From Gammaproteobacteria bacterium (GTDB lineage: Bacteria; Pseudomonadota; Gammaproteobacteria; Steroidobacterales; Foliamicaceae), in NCBI GenBank assembly GCA_009845905.1, contig VXYS01000004.1:339285-403284 (forward strand): a DNA stretch of 64,000 bases, in the 5' to 3' direction. Position numbers and translations under genes: made by a program. A model generated the notes under the pieces. That model saw only the letters and a list, made by a program, of their open reading frames with translations, ran no database searches and was not told where the DNA came from. Below, piece after piece: positions 33,623-42,242 of this stretch (its first letter is position 1; each line of letters begins with the position of its first letter).

Positions 33623-35956
33623 ATGACCCATCATGCAGTTCGGACTCGTATCGAGAGCCTTGCAGAAACACGGACGCGTTTGGTCTTGCCCTCCCTGATG
33701 GCGGTCGCCGCCCTCCTCGCAGGCGACCTCGCCCTCGCCCAGGATGACGGCCAGCTCGAAGAGATCGTCGTGACCGCGCGCAAGCGCACCGAAAACCTCC
33801 AGGACGTGCCGCTCTCGATCACGGCGATTTCCGCCGTCGATCTGGAGCGCGCTTCGGTCTATGCACTCGACGACCTGGCCGAGATTACGCCCGGCCTGAC
33901 CTATCAGAGCATCGGCGCGTTCAACACCCCCACCATTCGCGGCCTGTCGCAGACCAGCCAGAGTGGCCTGCAGGGCAACGTGGGCGTATTCATCGACGGC
34001 ATCTTCCTCAACAACCGCTCAACACTGGAGTTCGGCGTGCTGGATCTTGAGCGGATCGAGGTGGTCAAGGGCCCGCAGGGCGCGCTGTACGGGCGCAACA
34101 CCTTCGCCGGCGCCATCAACTACGTCACCCGCAGTCCTTCCACCGACGGCATAAACGGCAGACTTACCGCCGAAGTCGGCAACGAGGGCCGCTGGGAGAT
34201 CGGCGGCTCCGTCAACTTTCCGCTGGGCGAGAACGCCGCGGTGCGCGTGTTCGCCGCAACCAGCGAGTTCGACGGCACGATCACCAACGCCCGCGGCGGC
34301 GACAAGCTGGGCGGCTACAACGAGCGGACCTCGTACGGCGCGTCGCTGATCTTCGACCCGTCCGAGAACCTGAGCGTAAAACTGTTCGCCGCGCGCACGG
34401 AGGTCGATGAGGACCAGCCGCCACTGATCCTCGTGCCGGTAGCGCGCAACGACTGCGGCGCCACCTACAACCTGCCCGACGGCCGCGTATTCAATTCGCT
34501 CTATTGCAGCGGCCTGCAGGCGGGCGACGCGCCCAACCTCAATGCGCTGGGCAAGGGCCAGGTAGGCGATTTCACCCTGGCCTACCTGAACGTCGAATAC
34601 GACATCGGGTTCGCCACGCTGACGGTCAACATCTCCGACTCCGAATCCGAATATTCCACGCTGGTCGACAACGTGTCCAACCCGGTCGCCGAAACGCTTC
34701 CGCTGGGGCCGCTGGGCTTTTCGGCGCAGTTCTTCACCAATTCCGCCGGCGACGTGGCCGAACAGCAGTCCTATGAAGTCCGGCTGGCATCCAACGACGA
34801 CGGCCCGCTGGGCTGGCTGATCGGCGGCTCCGTGTTCAATACGCTCACCGGCAGCGTGCTGTCCAGCGTCTCGACGCTGCTCGACAACCCCAGCGAACTG
34901 GGCCGGATCTCGTTCGTGCCGAACCGCCTGGATACGGACGTGAACGCCGTTTTCGGCTCGGCTTCCTACGCCTTCGACGACCGGAACAGGGTAAGCGCGG
35001 AGATCCGCTACACCGAGGAAGACCAGTTCCTGGAGCGCACGGTGATGATCTTCTTCATCCCGAACTTCCCGACTTCCGTGACCTCGGCCGCCTCGGAGTT
35101 CAGCTACACCACGCCTCGCCTGACGTATGAATACGCCTGGAACGACGACACGCTGCTCTACGCCTCGGCGGCGCGCGGCGTGAAGTCCGGCGGCACCAAC
35201 GGCGCGGCGTTCGCCGACACGCCGTACGCGGACTACCTGGAAGAGTCGAACTGGACCTACGAGGTCGGCATCAAGACATCGATCCTGGACGGACGCGGCG
35301 TATTCAATGCCGTCGTTTATTCGGTCGACTGGACCGACCTGCAGATCCCGGCGCCACCGGACCTGCAGATCGGCACCGCGATCGTGAACGCCGCCGGAGC
35401 GACATCCACCGGCATCGAGATCGACACCCGGATCAACGTGACCGATAACTTCACCATTGGCGCCGCCGTGACCTGGCTCAATCCGGAATTCGACAGCGGC
35501 ACCGTGGATGCGGCCATATCACCGCTGTGCGGCGACCGCGCCGTGATCCCGCCCACCGTGGCGTGCAGCACCGAAGTGGGCGGCCAGCAGCTCCCGCGCA
35601 CCTCCGACTTCCAGGTTTACGTGGGCGGCACCTACACCTGGCCGAACCTCATCGGCGGTTTCGACGCCTACGTGCGAGTGGATACCAGCCACCAGGCCGG
35701 CAAGTATTCGCTGAGCCTCAACCAGCAGGACCAGGGCGACATCAACCTCACCAACGTGCGCATCGGGCTGGAATCCGAAAGCTACGAGATCGCGCTCTGG
35801 GCGGAGAACGTGTTCGACGAGGAATACAACGACCGCGTGACCGTCACGACCGACCCGGCCGCCGGCTTCGCCTGCGCCGGCTGCGGCATCACCGTGGCCC
35901 GCTTCTACCCGGGCAACACGCGCACCTTCGGGCTGCGCGGCACCTGGCGGTTCTGA
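33623..35956 (+). CDS. TonB-dependent outer-membrane receptor (second copy)
   Basis: A 777-residue receptor. The ATG at 33623 follows GGGAGGATTCAAG at good spacing; the frame is open 14 codons further upstream. A signal peptide ends near LALAQ, then the box region EEIVVTARKRTENLQDVP, a plug domain (TIRGLSQTSQ, LERIEVVKGPQGALYGRN, AINYVTRSP) and a barrel ending in GLRGTWRF. It belongs to the same broad family as the first receptor. A DUF1838 gene follows four bases after its stop, suggesting that the receptor and the DUF1838 proteins handle the same compound. Confidence 0.95.
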   Translation: MTHHAVRTRIESLAETRTRLVLPSLMAVAALLAGDLALAQDDGQLEEIVVTARKRTENLQDVPLSITAISAVDLERASVYALDDLAEITPGLTYQSIGAFNTPTIRGLSQTSQSGLQGNVGVFIDGIFLNNRSTLEFGVLDLERIEVVKGPQGALYGRNTFAGAINYVTRSPSTDGINGRLTAEVGNEGRWEIGGSVNFPLGENAAVRVFAATSEFDGTITNARGGDKLGGYNERTSYGASLIFDPSENLSVKLFAARTEVDEDQPPLILVPVARNDCGATYNLPDGRVFNSLYCSGLQAGDAPNLNALGKGQVGDFTLAYLNVEYDIGFATLTVNISDSESEYSTLVDNVSNPVAETLPLGPLGFSAQFFTNSAGDVAEQQSYEVRLASNDDGPLGWLIGGSVFNTLTGSVLSSVSTLLDNPSELGRISFVPNRLDTDVNAVFGSASYAFDDRNRVSAEIRYTEEDQFLERTVMIFFIPNFPTSVTSAASEFSYTTPRLTYEYAWNDDTLLYASAARGVKSGGTNGAAFADTPYADYLEESNWTYEVGIKTSILDGRGVFNAVVYSVDWTDLQIPAPPDLQIGTAIVNAAGATSTGIEIDTRINVTDNFTIGAAVTWLNPEFDSGTVDAAISPLCGDRAVIPPTVACSTEVGGQQLPRTSDFQVYVGGTYTWPNLIGGFDAYVRVDTSHQAGKYSLSLNQQDQGDINLTNVRIGLESESYEIALWAENVFDEEYNDRVTVTTDPAAGFACAGCGITVARFYPGNTRTFGLRGTWRF

Positions 35957-35960
35957 CAGC

Positions 35961-36959
35961 GTGGCCGATGAAGCCCGGGCCGCCGCGGCCGCGGACCATC
36001 ACGATCCCGTAAGACGGAGCATGCTCGCGGCGATCGGCGGGACCCTCGGAGTCCTGACCGCCGGTTCCGCCTTACGCCCACTCGCCGCGCAGGAGGAGGA
36101 AGAGGAATCCGGCGGCATCTACCAGGACGGCGCGTTCAACTCGTACTACCGCCCCAAGCGGTTCGAGAACAACGAAATGGACGGCCAGCCCTGGACCGCG
36201 GACGTAACGGGCAACTTCGACACCAACCACCCGTACCACAACCGCCTCGCCCGGATGAAGATGTCCAACAACCTGTCCGGCAAGCGCACCTACGTGCCGA
36301 TGCTGATCCGGAAGGTCCTCGCCCGGCCCGACATTCCCGGCGGCGTGCTGCTGGGTTCGGCCGCCATGTTCACCTGGCAACTCCAGGTTCCGGACCCGGA
36401 GGAGTTTCCCGATGCGCCGGACGGCTCGATGGTCATGCGCACCGTTTATACGGCGCTCTATCTCGACCCGGAGACCATGGAGCCGGTGGAGCGTATCGTG
36501 AATCCCTTCAACGGCGTCGCGATGGAACTCGAGGACTACCTGTCCATCGAGACCTTTCTGCTGTTTCCGACCGGCGGCTCACGCCTGGTGCAGGAACCGG
36601 AATTCATGGACGACGATCCGGACGCCCCGAAGCTGACCCTGATCAAGCAATGGGGGGATGACGCCGTTCTATTCATGGGCGGCACCTACAGCGAGCCCGG
36701 CTTACACCAGCCCCGGTTCACCGAACTCCAGTGGCGCTGCTCCTACGCCGACCTGATGGACCCTGAAAAGGACCCGATCGAGTCGTATTACAGCTTCACC
36801 GGCATCAGCAAGGCCTACGAGAAACCATGGACCGGCTACGGCTACGAAGACGGCGAGATGCTGGTCGATTCCGCCATCGGCAAGAAGGTCCATAGCGTCG
36901 ACGACATCCCCGACTACCACAAACGCGTCCTCGTAGAAAAATACCCCGACCGCGTCTAA
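35961..36959 (+). CDS. DUF1838 family protein (fourth copy)
   Basis: A 332-residue DUF1838 protein starting with GTG at 35961, four bases after the receptor stop. The leader has RRSMLAAIGGTLGVLTAGSA, a Tat-type signal. Core features are MKMSNNLSGKRTYVPML, MFTWQLQVPDPEEF, EKPWTGYGYEDGEML and the C-terminal KKVHSVDDIPDYHKRVLVEK. It is clearly homologous to the copy at 29734. Function is unknown, but direct coupling to a TonB-dependent receptor points to processing of an imported molecule in the periplasm. Confidence 0.88.
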   Translation: MADEARAAAAADHHDPVRRSMLAAIGGTLGVLTAGSALRPLAAQEEEEESGGIYQDGAFNSYYRPKRFENNEMDGQPWTADVTGNFDTNHPYHNRLARMKMSNNLSGKRTYVPMLIRKVLARPDIPGGVLLGSAAMFTWQLQVPDPEEFPDAPDGSMVMRTVYTALYLDPETMEPVERIVNPFNGVAMELEDYLSIETFLLFPTGGSRLVQEPEFMDDDPDAPKLTLIKQWGDDAVLFMGGTYSEPGLHQPRFTELQWRCSYADLMDPEKDPIESYYSFTGISKAYEKPWTGYGYEDGEMLVDSAIGKKVHSVDDIPDYHKRVLVEKYPDRV

Positions 36960-36960
36960 G

Positions 36961-37020
36961 GAGGCAGGGCGTTAAGCCCTAACAGCGTCCCGGGAGGGAG
37001 GGCGTCCCGCCCTCCCTGGC
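36961..37020. repeat. Dispersed palindromic repeat, copy 10 (last copy before the defence island)
   Basis: GGCAGGGCGTTAAGCCCT, then CCCGGGAGGGAGGGCG and TCCCGCCCTCCC. It separates the last DUF1838 gene from abiEii and marks the end of the repeat-bearing part of the window. Confidence 0.85.
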
Positions 37021-37035
37021 AAACTAACGGATCAA

Positions 37036-37860
37036 CTACGCAGCTCGAAGCGCGCGCCTGACGTCTCGGAATACGTTGCCGTAGGGCGGTAGATCGCTTA
37101 CCTGTTGACTCAGCCGCTCGCGCCAAAGACGGCGCAGACGCTCTTCCTTGTTGTCGACAATTTGCAACAAGTCCTCTGCCGATCGTCCGCGGGACTGGAA
37201 TTTGGCCATTAGTTCAGATTTCATTCCCGGAAGCCAGAATCCATTGTGATTCAACAAGTACCAAAGATCATACAAATCGCGGGGTTCATTCCTCGCTCGA
37301 TTGCTCAAGGCTTCTATTTTCTCGACAACAACCTCTTCAAGGCTGTAGGAAAGAACCGTGGGGCCAACAGGCAGGTCGTCAAATTCGTCGAATTGGCGAA
37401 GAATGGGGCGCTCCTGCAACGGAAAACAAAGCACCTCGGAGATCGTTATGTCCACCTTGACGTCGTTGGGCGCCGGCAACGGTCCCAAGTAGCGCAAATA
37501 AAACGTGAGGCTGTTGTGTCCTTGCCGGGGCGCCTTGCGATCCAATTCAAATTGCACGCCGCTTGCAGACCGCACCGCACCATAGATTTCGGCGAATCCG
37601 GCCAGGATTGCGTCAAGTCCAATACTTTTGGTCAACGTGAAATCCAGATCCTCGGAAAACCGGTAGCCATCGATCCAGCAGCGCCTGAGCGCGGTGCCCC
37701 CCTTGAATGCCAGGCAGTCGCGCAATGCATGACTGGCCAGACCGGATAGAAACCAAGCCAGTACGTAGTCCCGTTCAATTACGGTCTCTGGGATACGTTG
37801 TCCCGTAGCGGTCGTGATTTTGTTTGCAATGAGGGAGATGTTCCTTTGAGGGATCATCAA
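37036..37860 (-). CDS. abiEii: AbiEii family nucleotidyltransferase toxin
   Basis: A 274-residue AbiEii/AbiGii toxin. The nucleotidyltransferase core is FKGGTALRRCWIDGYRFSED followed by LDFTL, with the GG-x-A-L and E-D-x-D pattern of the family. Homologues transfer nucleotides to targets such as tRNA or use GTP, arresting growth on phage infection. Its start overlaps the AbiEi stop by four bases. The pair forms a type IV toxin-antitoxin abortive infection system and marks the start of the island. Confidence 0.92.
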   Translation of the reverse strand: MMIPQRNISLIANKITTATGQRIPETVIERDYVLAWFLSGLASHALRDCLAFKGGTALRRCWIDGYRFSEDLDFTLTKSIGLDAILAGFAEIYGAVRSASGVQFELDRKAPRQGHNSLTFYLRYLGPLPAPNDVKVDITISEVLCFPLQERPILRQFDEFDDLPVGPTVLSYSLEEVVVEKIEALSNRARNEPRDLYDLWYLLNHNGFWLPGMKSELMAKFQSRGRSAEDLLQIVDNKEERLRRLWRERLSQQVSDLPPYGNVFRDVRRALRAA

Positions 37861-38690
37861 CCAAACCTCACAGCGTCCAGTTCTTCGTGCGTTACATTGA
37901 GTTGAAGCCGCCAGCTCGATATGTGACGGCCTTCGGCGGGCAACAGCGGGTCGAGGGTTTGATACGTATTTGTGAGCAGGCCGCGCAAGCTATCCAGTGT
38001 GCGGGCATCGGCAAGCTGGTAAAGCTCCAGCAAATAGCCAAGCCGGCGAACGACCGCGCCCACTCCCAGACGCCCTGCATATTCAGCAAGGCGCCTGGCG
38101 TTTAACTCTTCCTGCTTCATCCACAAGCCCTTGGCCACTTCCGTAATCCCGCCAACGAGCGCCGGCCTGCGCAATCCGTCAACGATCGTACGTTCCGGAT
38201 CGCTGACGATTACTGCTTGCTGCTTGTTCACCCAGTGCTTCATGGTTCCGAATATTTGCGATTCGCGGACCTGAATGAACTTGAATGGGTAGCCGCCAAC
38301 GGTTTGAGAGCGCAACCGCCTGGTGCATGACACGTGGACCCTCAGCATCGGCTGCGTCACCATCCGGTGAATTTCAAACGCGCTGCCATGCGATAGAAAG
38401 TAACGATGGGGCTTCACCAACTCATGCGCGATCAGGCAAGGATCGTCAACAAATTCCGTGGCCCGGCCCATTCGAAAAGGGACCAGGTTGTAGAGGCCGG
38501 GCTTGAGCCGTGTCAGCAGGCCGCGGCCTTGCGCCTTGTGTACCAGGCTGCTGCAGGAGGCGGCGGACAAGCCGGTTATGGATGCTACATCGGCCAGCGT
38601 AAAGGTTGAGCGGCCTCGTTCATTCAGCTCGGTAACCAGTTGGGCCGTGCGTGGCCCCATAGTCTTGAAATGTGAGGAATACCTGTTCAC
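37857..38690 (-). CDS. abiEi: AbiEi family antitoxin
   Basis: A 277-residue antitoxin. The N-terminal winged helix (FTLADVASITGLSAASCSSL) binds DNA, the AbiEi domain follows (GLLTRLKPGLYNLVP, HRYFLSHGSAFEIH), and the middle holds VSDPERTIVDGLRRP. AbiEi represses its own promoter and blocks toxin action. It is first in the operon and overlaps the toxin start by four bases. AT-rich DNA at 38700-38810 upstream is its likely promoter and operator. Confidence 0.92.
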   Translation of the reverse strand: MNRYSSHFKTMGPRTAQLVTELNERGRSTFTLADVASITGLSAASCSSLVHKAQGRGLLTRLKPGLYNLVPFRMGRATEFVDDPCLIAHELVKPHRYFLSHGSAFEIHRMVTQPMLRVHVSCTRRLRSQTVGGYPFKFIQVRESQIFGTMKHWVNKQQAVIVSDPERTIVDGLRRPALVGGITEVAKGLWMKQEELNARRLAEYAGRLGVGAVVRRLGYLLELYQLADARTLDSLRGLLTNTYQTLDPLLPAEGRHISSWRLQLNVTHEELDAVRFG

Positions 38691-38699
38691 CTAGCCTCC

Positions 38700-38810
38700 A
38701 ACGAAAAAGGAACATCTGATCCGGCAAATATAAATGAGTTATAAAATATGTCAATAATATATCTTATATAGAAATATTCTTAATATACATCATAACTTTT
38801 TGACGCATTT
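38700..38810 (-). promoter_or_regulatory. AT-rich promoter/operator region of abiE
   Basis: This is one of the most AT-rich stretches of the window. An imperfect inverted repeat has arms 38739-38760 and 38774-38795 (16 of 22 positions pair), a plausible AbiEi operator, though low complexity makes chance pairing likely. Confidence 0.5.
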
Positions 38811-38897
38811 GCCTCCGTCAATGCGCCGGCGCGTTGAATCGTCCAGCCGCTTCAGATCGCGGGATGCGCGGGAGGTATACGAAATACTTCTGGTCAG
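38790..38897 (-). pseudogene. Truncated RelE/ParE-type toxin remnant
   Basis: On the minus strand, a frame overlapping the antitoxin stop (38894) encodes TRSISYTSRASRDLKRLD then DSTRRRIDGG and ends at a TGA (38790). The first 25 or so residues match the opening of RelE/ParE toxins (a strand, then the RALKDLKKLD-type helix). Only 35 codons remain, against about 90 in the family, and the start position is CTG, overlapping the antitoxin TGA as CTGA. The sequence becomes abiE AT-rich DNA near 38810, so the toxin has lost its catalytic 3' part. Confidence 0.7.
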
Positions 38898-39148
38898 AGC
38901 CCCAATTCCTGCTTGAGTTGACCGGAAGAAATCACCTGACCGTCGTCGATATCCCTCCAGGCTCTATCCAACTCCTTCTGGAACCTGTCGGTCAGTTCTT
39001 CGTCTTCGTCCGGTACGCTCATCAGGAACTTGAGATATGGATCGCTGCGGTACTTAAGGTATTCCAGATACCGTACGGCCGACTCAATCTCCCCTTCCGG
39101 GAGTTGCTCGACAAGCTCTGCCAGCCGATTCTTGCCTTGCGCATCCAT
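38894..39148 (-). CDS. Orphan type II antitoxin-like protein
   Basis: An 84-residue acidic protein starting MDAQGKNRLAELVEQLPEGE, followed by a helix SAVRYLEYLKY and a charged C-terminal half. It resembles small antitoxins whose N-terminus forms dimers and whose tail wraps a RelE-type toxin. The toxin gene that should follow is only a remnant (38790-38897), so this antitoxin is now alone. It may be decaying or kept as a regulator or anti-toxin against other loci. Confidence 0.65.
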   Translation of the reverse strand: MDAQGKNRLAELVEQLPEGEIESAVRYLEYLKYRSDPYLKFLMSVPDEDEELTDRFQKELDRAWRDIDDGQVISSGQLKQELGL

Positions 39149-39238
39149 AAGGGCACATTCTAACCATGCGTCTTGTTTTTTCGGGCTTTGGTGTAGTCTT
39201 GCTGTGGTCGCAGAGTGGGCGTTTTGAGGGTATTTTCA

Positions 39239-39430
39239 ATGGACAGAAAAACATATAACCGCGCCACAAGGATTTGTTTGTTCTGCGGGGTGGGCGCCGC
39301 CATCCTTTACGAGTCCGCTGGTGAGCTTCAATGGATAGCCTTAGCGATAGCGGGACTGGCTGGCGCGGTGGCGTCCTCACTTTATTTCTATTGCCACTTG
39401 AAGCGTCCCTCCGAGACGGATTCCTCCTAG
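39239..39430 (+). CDS. Small two-helix membrane protein
   Basis: A 63-residue hypothetical protein beginning MDRKTYNRATRICLFCGVG at an ATG with GAGGG nine bases upstream. Two hydrophobic stretches (residues about 11-24 and 31-50) suggest a small integral membrane protein. No family is recognised. It lies alone between the orphan antitoxin and the DUF4870 gene. Confidence 0.55.
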   Translation: MDRKTYNRATRICLFCGVGAAILYESAGELQWIALAIAGLAGAVASSLYFYCHLKRPSETDSS

Positions 39431-39461
39431 CGGGCCGTCAGGCAAACATCAGGCGGCCGCG

Positions 39462-39833
39462 CTACTTGAGAAACCGGATGCTCAGCAGGTAGTTCGGATC
39501 CTGGTCGTCCGCCGCGCGCATCGTAGCCACGATCACCATGATGAACCAGAAGATCGCGTAGGCGATGATGAGCGGGAGACCGATCAGGACGAACACGAGA
39601 AGTCCCATCCCGATGAAGTAGATCGTCGAACTGATCTGGAAGTTAAGCGCCGCCTTGCCGTGGCGATCGATGAGCTCGGACTCCGGCTTCTTGATGAGCC
39701 AGAACACAAAGGGTCCGAGCACATTGCCAAGCGGGAAGACCATCCCGGCAAGCGCCGAAATGTGCAGCAGGATAGACCACGTTCTTTCATCGGACGTGGC
39801 AGCGGTCGATTCAACGGCAGAAGTCTCGTTCAT
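39462..39833 (-). CDS. DUF4870 domain membrane protein
   Basis: A 123-residue protein with three or four membrane helices. Typical DUF4870 features are ERTWSILLHISALAGMVFP, the LGPFVFWLIKKPESELIDRH loop and ALNFQISSTIYFI. The family is widespread and uncharacterised (Tic20-like membrane proteins). It converges with the small membrane protein gene. Confidence 0.9.
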   Translation of the reverse strand: MNETSAVESTAATSDERTWSILLHISALAGMVFPLGNVLGPFVFWLIKKPESELIDRHGKAALNFQISSTIYFIGMGLLVFVLIGLPLIIAYAIFWFIMVIVATMRAADDQDPNYLLSIRFLK

Positions 39834-39945
39834 GATGCGTAATGCCTTTCTACTTACTTCGAAAACACTATACCTGCCCCTACAGGAAGCGGCATAGTGA
39901 ATCGTGGGGTTTTCGATGTCGCGACAGAGGGGTCGTTCGGCGATT

Positions 39946-40242
39946 TCAAGCGGCTGTCTCGGGGCGGTAGCGCTCTACCCTGAGTTGATCTTCCGTACGC
40001 CGAACCTGGGCCAGGTCATAGCTTGTCTGGCGCCGCAACCAGAACTCCGCGTTGGACCAGCCCGCCTTTTCCAAGCGCAATGCCATTTCCGGCGATATTC
40101 CTGCGTGTCCATGCAGCACGCGGGAAAGCGTATGTCGGGCAACACCCAAAATCCTGGCCGCCTGACTGACGTTCAGACCTGCAGGCCGCAAGCAATTCTC
40201 CATGATGCTGACACCTGGATGGGGAGGGTTCTTCATAACCAC
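39946..40242 (-). CDS. higA: HigA family antitoxin
   Basis: A 98-residue XRE-type antitoxin: [20 protein letters not shown] then the helix-turn-helix [20 protein letters not shown] and the C-terminal [21 protein letters not shown]. This is the classic HigA layout. It follows the toxin gene by 17 bp, the toxin-first order typical of higBA. It should repress the operon through the palindrome upstream of higB. Confidence 0.93.
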   Translation of the reverse strand: MVMKNPPHPGVSIMENCLRPAGLNVSQAARILGVARHTLSRVLHGHAGISPEMALRLEKAGWSNAEFWLRRQTSYDLAQVRRTEDQLRVERYRPETAA

Positions 40243-40259
40243 TTTTGTCGCCTCTGCCG

Positions 40260-40538
40260 TTAGTGGTAATCGACCAGGTCAACATCGTAAACATCGCCTT
40301 CTTCAAAGCGAAATGTGATACGCCAATTGCCGGAAATCGAAATGCTCCAATACTCTTTCAAACGGCCCTTTAGTCGGTGGAGCCGGTAACCGGGCAAGTC
40401 AAGGTCATCGGGTTTGCTTGCGCTATCCAGGTCCGCCAGCGCGAGGGCGATTCGCCCAGCCTGATCGGACCGCACTCTTCTCCTATCCCCTCTTGCGTAC
40501 AGGCGCTTTAGCCCACCGTGTTTAAACTTGCGAATCAC
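40260..40538 (-). CDS. higB: HigB family toxin
   Basis: A 92-residue RelE-superfamily toxin. Family members usually start MIKxFKHKGL; here GTG at 40538 gives [14 protein letters not shown], so I prefer it to the GTG at 40565. Other features are [38 protein letters not shown] and the C-terminal [11 protein letters not shown] with the catalytic-side arginine. HigB cuts mRNA on the ribosome. The operator palindrome (40545-40565) would lie inside the longer frame, supporting the shorter start. Confidence 0.9.
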   Translation of the reverse strand: MIRKFKHGGLKRLYARGDRRRVRSDQAGRIALALADLDSASKPDDLDLPGYRLHRLKGRLKEYWSISISGNWRITFRFEEGDVYDVDLVDYH

Positions 40539-40544
40539 GCGGGA

Positions 40545-40565
40545 GTGTACCGTGGCGCGGTACAC
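40545..40565. promoter_or_regulatory. Operator palindrome upstream of higBA
   Basis: GTGTACC (40545-40551) and GGTACAC (40559-40565) are perfect inverted half-sites around seven bases, located seven bases before the preferred higB GTG. This is the expected binding site for the HigA or HigBA repressor. Confidence 0.65.
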
Positions 40566-40862
40566 ATATCAAGCTTCGATCGATGGCCTTGTTCAATCAA
40601 CACGCGTCCAGGTTCTCCCAAAGCGGCGACACGACGAGTACCTCACCTGAATCCGAACCGAAAATGTGACCATGCCTTCCTGACCTCGCAATCAATCGAC
40701 CTCAATGAGCGTAATGCGCCGATCAGTAAGAGATAAGGCTGAAATCATCCGCATATCATGAGTTTTCATGCCTGTCAGATTCAGCTGCCATCAGGTCATG
40801 CGATCGACTCTGAAGCTCGCTGCGCTCGCAACGGTGCTTGTGCCGGCTAAGACGCATAGCGA
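40566..40862. other. Intergenic stretch without a supported gene
   Basis: About 300 bp between higBA and the M28 peptidase. It should hold the divergent promoters. I see no coding frame with support, no strong hairpin and no repeat of the dispersed family. Confidence 0.5.
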
Positions 40863-40874
40863 GTGAGAACGAGA

Positions 40875-42176
40875 ATGAACATGCACGCATTGCATCGACG
40901 ACTGACTGATTCCCGCCGCGCCTGGCGTTCGATTCCGGCGCTGCTGCTGTTCCTGGTGGCGGCCGCGGCGCAGGCCGAACTCCCGGCGGTCTTCTCCGAA
41001 GAACGGCTGCAAACACACATGGACTATCTCGCCTCCCCCGAACTGGAAGGCCGCGGTCTGGGCTCACCCCAACTGCAGGAGGCGGCCGCCTACATCGCCG
41101 GCGAATTCACCGACGCCGGCCTTGCAGCCGCCGGCGACGACGGCAGCTATTTCCAGGGCTTCACAGTCGAGAAAGGCGAAGACGGACAACCGCACCGTGC
41201 CCACAACGTCATCGGCTACCTCCCCGGCACCAACCCCGCGTACAAAGACCAGGCCGTATTGATTACCGCCCACTACGACCACCTCGGACGCGGCTGGCCC
41301 AATGCCCGGCAGCAGGATGTCGGGCAGATCCATCCCGGCGCCGACGACAACGCCAGCGGCGTGGCGGTGCTGATCGAGCTGGCGCGCAACTTCGCCGCCG
41401 GAGCGCCCCCCGAGCGCAACCTCGTGTTCGTGGCGTTCAGCGCCGAGGAAGCGGGATTGCTGGGCTCACGCCACTACGCGGAGCACCCGCGCCCCGCGCC
41501 GCTGGAAGGCATCGTGGGCGTCATCAATCTCGACAGCGTGGGACGGCTGGAAGATCAGCCGATATCGGTGCTGGCCACGGGCAGCGCGATGGAGTGGCCG
41601 TTCGTGTTCCGCGGCGTCAGCGCGGTAACGGGCATCCCCAGCGAGAACATCGCCGGCGCCCTCGCGTCGTCGGACCAGAAGAGCTTCATCGATCGCGGCG
41701 TGCCGGGCGTGCAGATCTTCACCGGCACCCATCTCGACTATCACCGCCCCAGCGACACGCCGGACAAGATCAACGCCGCCGGCATGGTCAAGGTCGCGAC
41801 CTTCGTAAAGGAAGCCACCGGCTACCTGATCGGCCGCGAGGAACCCATGGTCCTTTCGGGCAGCGCCACAGCCGCGCCCCCCGGCAACCCGCCGGCCAAC
41901 ACTGAAGGCCAGCGCCGCGTGCAATTCGGCACCGTGCCCGACTTCGCCCACACCGCCGACGGCGTGCGGGTGGAATCGGTAGTGCCCGGCTCGCCGGCCG
42001 AGCTGGCCGGAATACAGGCCGGCGACGTACTGCTGGAAATGAACGGCGAGAAGATGGCCGGGCTCGGCGCCTTTTCCGATTACCTCAAGACCCTGGCGGC
42101 AGGCGATACCGTCACTGCGACGGTACTGCGCGATGCGGAAACGATCGCCATCGCCGTTACGCTGGCGCAGCGCTGA
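40875..42176 (+). CDS. Secreted M28 family aminopeptidase with PDZ domain
   Basis: About 433 residues from the ATG at 40875 (a GTG at 40863 is in frame). A signal peptide ends near AAAQAE. The M28 zinc ligands are readable: ITAHYDHLG, the bridging aspartate in HPGADDNASG, the glutamates in FSAEEAGLLGS, NLDSVG and the final histidine in LDYHRPSDTPDK. A C-terminal PDZ domain follows (VRVESVVPGSPAELAGIQAG). It should release N-terminal amino acids in the periplasm. GC content and codon use resemble regions 1-3 more than the defence genes around it, so it is probably core chromosome between two island segments. Confidence 0.93.
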   Translation: MNMHALHRRLTDSRRAWRSIPALLLFLVAAAAQAELPAVFSEERLQTHMDYLASPELEGRGLGSPQLQEAAAYIAGEFTDAGLAAAGDDGSYFQGFTVEKGEDGQPHRAHNVIGYLPGTNPAYKDQAVLITAHYDHLGRGWPNARQQDVGQIHPGADDNASGVAVLIELARNFAAGAPPERNLVFVAFSAEEAGLLGSRHYAEHPRPAPLEGIVGVINLDSVGRLEDQPISVLATGSAMEWPFVFRGVSAVTGIPSENIAGALASSDQKSFIDRGVPGVQIFTGTHLDYHRPSDTPDKINAAGMVKVATFVKEATGYLIGREEPMVLSGSATAAPPGNPPANTEGQRRVQFGTVPDFAHTADGVRVESVVPGSPAELAGIQAGDVLLEMNGEKMAGLGAFSDYLKTLAAGDTVTATVLRDAETIAIAVTLAQR

Positions 42177-42242
42177 AGCGGTGCTTCGCGTCTGAAGGAA
42201 GCGGTCCGGGAAGCGCTCCATCACGTGCGCGCGGATGAACGT

